From: Bacteroidota bacterium
GTDB taxonomy: Bacteria; Bacteroidota; Bacteroidia; Chitinophagales; Chitinophagaceae
Length of the DNA: 7,786 bases
Assembly: GCA_021780705.1 (NCBI GenBank)
Contig: JAJXYG010000386.1
Coordinates: forward strand, 1-7,786
Direction: 5' to 3'
Position numbers and translations under genes: made by a program. Positions 5,194 through 7,786 of the stretch are shown here, piece after piece (position 1 is the first letter of the stretch; each line of letters starts with the position of its first letter). The notes under the pieces are model-generated. The model saw only the letters and a list, made by a program, of their open reading frames with translations, was not told the origin of the DNA and ran no database searches.

Positions 5194-7167
5194 CTATGAA
5201 TTTACACGCACCAGGTCCACTTTCGTCACTGGCTGGTAGACCAGCGGATATTGTTCCACCACCACATCACATTTTTCCAGCCCAAAGGCCTTGCGGTCAC
5301 TGAGACCCAGTTTCTTCAGGATAAAATAATACCTCAGTAGTATTGCCTCCCTGATGGAAAACTCGTTTTCCACGGAGAGGAACTTTTCAATGACCACAAA
5401 TTTGAAGTCGGGTTCAGAATTGTACTTGGTGGAGCCGTCAGGCCGGATGTGCAAATGGATTTCCTTATCGGCAATAAGATCCTGCACAATTTTTTTAAAA
5501 TACAGTTCGGTCTTGGGCTGGATCCGAAATCCAATATTGATATTGACCTTGATCAGGGTGTCCTCGATTAATTCGGATACATCGTAGGACAAGGTATAAG
5601 GATGTTCAGTCCGGTTAATATGGAGAAGCCAGTAAACGTCCGCTCTTTTGGGAGTTTTGGCGAATATGGATTTGAGGACTTTTTCTTCCACATGATGCCG
5701 GATATTGGCCTTGGTCAGATAGATCAGGTGAGTGGAAAATTTGGGGATGGAATCATCTTCGCTGAGTTCCTTGATCTGGCCCGCATATTTACCCAGGTCC
5801 ACAAACTTGGTGAAGCGGTTGTTAATTTTTCGCGTATAATACCACACGTACATGGTCATGAAAATGAAGAGCTCAAAGAAAAGAAACATCCACCTCTGTT
5901 TTATCTTGGCCACATTGGCAATAAAAAATGAAGATTCGATGAGGACGAAAATGCTTAAAATGCCAAATACCAGGAATTTGTTCCAGCGTACCCGGTAGAG
6001 CAGAAAGAAGCCAAGAAGAAAGGTGGTCATCATCATGGCAATGGTAATGGAGAAACCGTAGGCGGCCTGCATATGTTCTGAAGTCTGAAAATATACCACC
6101 ATCAGTATACAGCCGAACCAGAGTATGGAATTAATGCTTGGTATATATATTTGACCTTTGAGTTCTGAGGGTTGCCTTACGGTGACCCTTGGCCAGAAAT
6201 TGAGACTTATGGCTTCACTGATCAGGGTGAAGGAACCGCTGATCAGGGCCTGGGAAGCAATGATAGTCGCAGCGGTGGCGATGAGGATACTGGGCAGTAA
6301 AAACCAGTGTGGCATGACGTGAAAAAAAGGATTCCTGCCCATGAGGTATTTGTTTGGCTGGTGAAGGAGCCAGGCTGCCTGTCCCAGGTAGCAGGAGACG
6401 AGGCTGACTTTCACGAAAGCCCATGTAATCCGGATATTCCTGATCCCGCAATGGCCGAGATCTGAATATAGCGCCTCGGCACCTGTAGTACACAGGAAGA
6501 CAGCCCCCAGCAGCCAGAACCCTTCAGGGTAATGGACCAGCAGGTTATACCCGTAATAGGGATTTAAGGCCCGGATTATCCTTGGGAAATGCATTATTTC
6601 ATTTACACCCGTTACCATTATCATGGTAAACCAGATAAGCATGATCGGCCCAAATGATTTTCCAATGGCCTGGGTTCCGAATCTCTGGGACAAAAAAAGG
6701 ATCGATAGAATTAGAACTACGATCCCCACGGTAAGTACGTTACCCGGCACCACCACTGTTTCCAGCCCTTTTACCATATTCAGGCCTTCAATGGCCGAGG
6801 CTACCGATATGGGAGGGGTGATAATCCCGTCTGCCAAAAGGGTGGTGGCTCCCAAAATGGTGGGAATAATCAGTTTTTTGCCGTATCGGCGCACCAGGGC
6901 GTAAAGCGAAAAAATTCCTCCTTCCCCCTCGTTATCCGCCTTAAGGGTAAGCCAGATATATTTTATGGTGGTTTGAAAAACCAGGGTCCAGAAAACGCAG
7001 GAAACTCCTCCAAAGACCAGATCTTTTTCAATGGGTCTGTCGCCCACAATGGCCTGCAATACATATAAGGGGCTTGTCCCGATGTCGCCATATATTATGC
7101 CGAGGGCGACCAGAAGGCTGGCGGTTGTTACGGTTGTTCTGGCACTTCCCGAATGACCTTGTGTCAT
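5194..7167 (-). CDS. kup: Kup-type potassium uptake transporter
   Basis: An inner-membrane potassium:proton symporter of the KUP/HAK/KT family, 657 residues from the ATG at 7165-7167. A TTG two codons earlier is less likely. The family signature G-I-I-Y-G-D-I-G-T-S-P-L-Y is at about residues 23-35, followed by K-A-D-N-E-G-E-G-G-I-F-S-L-Y (76-89), L-A-D-G-I-I-T-P-P-I-S-V (111-122) and G-A-E-A-L-Y-S-D-L-G-H (229-239). About twelve hydrophobic segments fill residues 14-445, and a cytoplasmic C-terminal domain of about 210 residues follows. E. coli Kup has 622 residues, so the length is normal and no truncation is seen. It lies 91 bases after a KdpE-like regulator on the same strand, suggesting potassium-responsive control. 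No c-di-AMP riboswitch was recognised in the short leader. Confidence 0.97.
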   Translation of the reverse strand: MTQGHSGSARTTVTTASLLVALGIIYGDIGTSPLYVLQAIVGDRPIEKDLVFGGVSCVFWTLVFQTTIKYIWLTLKADNEGEGGIFSLYALVRRYGKKLIIPTILGATTLLADGIITPPISVASAIEGLNMVKGLETVVVPGNVLTVGIVVLILSILFLSQRFGTQAIGKSFGPIMLIWFTMIMVTGVNEIMHFPRIIRALNPYYGYNLLVHYPEGFWLLGAVFLCTTGAEALYSDLGHCGIRNIRITWAFVKVSLVSCYLGQAAWLLHQPNKYLMGRNPFFHVMPHWFLLPSILIATAATIIASQALISGSFTLISEAISLNFWPRVTVRQPSELKGQIYIPSINSILWFGCILMVVYFQTSEHMQAAYGFSITIAMMMTTFLLGFFLLYRVRWNKFLVFGILSIFVLIESSFFIANVAKIKQRWMFLFFELFIFMTMYVWYYTRKINNRFTKFVDLGKYAGQIKELSEDDSIPKFSTHLIYLTKANIRHHVEEKVLKSIFAKTPKRADVYWLLHINRTEHPYTLSYDVSELIEDTLIKVNINIGFRIQPKTELYFKKIVQDLIADKEIHLHIRPDGSTKYNSEPDFKFVVIEKFLSVENEFSIREAILLRYYFILKKLGLSDRKAFGLEKCDVVVEQYPLVYQPVTKVDLVRVNS

Positions 7168-7258
7168 AAGCAAATTTTAAGGCGCGAAGGTCCTGCACCT
7201 GACCTAAAGAAATTATAAAAAAAGGTCCTGAGAAATAAAGAGAAAATAAAGAAGAAAG
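7168..7258 (-). promoter_or_regulatory. kdpE-kup spacer with repeated AAGGTCCTG
   Basis: The 91-base spacer carries AAGGTCCTG twice in direct orientation (7187-7195 and 7222-7230, 35 bases apart). AGGTC (7188-7192) also pairs with GACCT (7201-7205). There is no clear terminator after kdpE and no exact -7 element before kup. The spacing would allow either read-through from kdpE or a separate regulated start, with the repeats as possible binding sites. The evidence is only the short repeats. Confidence 0.3.
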
Positions 7259-7786
7259 TCAGACAAAGCGGTATCCAACTCCGCTTTCTGTCCTGATATG
7301 GGAAGGGTTGTTATGGTCATCCTCAATTTTCTTACGGAGTGCCCCGATAAAAACCCTGAGGTATTGCATTTCATTCTGGTATCCGATACCCCAGATTTCC
7401 TTCAGAATAAAATGGTGGGTAAGGACCTTCCCTTCATTTTTGACCAGGAGGGCAAAAAGATTGAATTCCGTGGCAGTGAGTTTGATCAGCTGATTATTCT
7501 TTTTTACCGTTCTTGAAGGGATGTCAATTTGCAGGTCATTACAAATGATCAGGTGATTGTTTTCCTGGGTATTTCGGCTTCTCAGACAAGAGCGGATACG
7601 GGCCAGCAGTTCGCCCGTGCGGAAGGGTTTGACCAGATAATCCGTGGCCCCGGAATCGAGCGCAGTCACAATATCTGACTCGCTGCCCTTTACAGAGAGA
7701 ATGATTATGGCTTTATTATACCAGCTTCTCAATTCTTTCAGAATTCCATGCCCGCTCTTATCCGACAGGCAGAGATCCAATATGAT
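7259..7786 (-). CDS. kdpE: KdpE-like response regulator (partial, N-terminus off the right edge)
   Basis: The visible 175 residues cover most of an OmpR/PhoB-type regulator; the frame is open to the window edge, and about 50 residues are missing. The receiver part begins IILDLCLSDKSGHG, with the phospho-acceptor aspartate at visible residue 4, a switch serine in I-I-I-L-S and the lysine in Y-L-V-K-P-F. The C-terminal winged helix (about 80-175) carries features I associate with KdpE: K-V-L-T-H near 120, E-I-W-G-I-G-Y, and YLRVFIGALRKKIEDD, ending G-V-G-Y-R-F-V. KdpE normally works with the kinase KdpD to switch on the kdpFABC potassium pump. Here the next gene is kup instead. The usual proline after the phosphorylation site (D-L-x-L-P-D) is a serine. 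A related OmpR-family regulator is the main alternative. The apparent TTG start inside the window is a leucine codon, not the true start. Confidence 0.88.
   Translation of the reverse strand: MILDLCLSDKSGHGILKELRSWYNKAIIILSVKGSESDIVTALDSGATDYLVKPFRTGELLARIRSCLRSRNTQENNHLIICNDLQIDIPSRTVKKNNQLIKLTATEFNLFALLVKNEGKVLTHHFILKEIWGIGYQNEMQYLRVFIGALRKKIEDDHNNPSHIRTESGVGYRFV

Noticed and set aside
5076..5303. Plus-strand frame with AGGAG before an ATG and a hydrophobic start (MNALLPILFSFCAFACFTA)
   Set aside because: The second half is antisense to the conserved 3' end of kup, its composition there is proline- and histidine-rich without motifs, and Bacteroidota rarely depend on Shine-Dalgarno sites, so the AGGAG match is weak evidence.

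Overview
The window looks like chromosomal DNA from a Bacteroidota bacterium, probably near the Chitinophagaceae. That placement is inference. It rests on a lipoprotein signal ending SCKK, a two-component pair of LytS-like kinase and LytTR regulator, mostly absent Shine-Dalgarno sites, one TAnnTTTG-type -7 element, and the overall style of the proteins. No rRNA, tRNA, CRISPR array, insertion sequence or phage gene was seen. Seven coding regions are well supported: five complete and two cut by the window edges.

Layout from left to right. Positions 1-159 (minus) hold the first 53 codons of a secreted protein. Positions 160-745 have no convincing gene, but contain two perfect palindromes and a possible decayed reading frame. 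Positions 746-1180 (minus) encode a small four-helix membrane protein. Positions 1181-1505 are a non-coding gap with a possible hairpin. Positions 1506-3306 (minus) hold a LytS/YehU-type histidine kinase and a LytTR response regulator that overlap by 29 bases. A 260-base divergent intergenic region rich in inverted repeats follows, with a doubtful 62-codon frame. At 3567-4391 (plus) lies a lipoprotein resembling the TTHB210-like family (formerly DUF5602), followed by a strong hairpin terminator at 4494-4526.

The right half is a minus-strand potassium block. It reads, in transcription order, a KdpE-like response regulator (7786 to 7259, N-terminus outside the window), a full-length Kup potassium transporter (7167 to 5194) and an unrecognised soluble protein of 137 residues (5057 to 4644). 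A KdpE-type regulator just upstream of kup, instead of next to kdpFABC, suggests that a Kdp-type signalling system may control a Kup carrier here.

The most notable points are the kdpE-kup arrangement, the mutually exclusive hairpins between the LytS-like kinase and the lipoprotein gene, and the palindromic region at about 446-766. Nothing in the window clearly amounts to a new multi-gene system.
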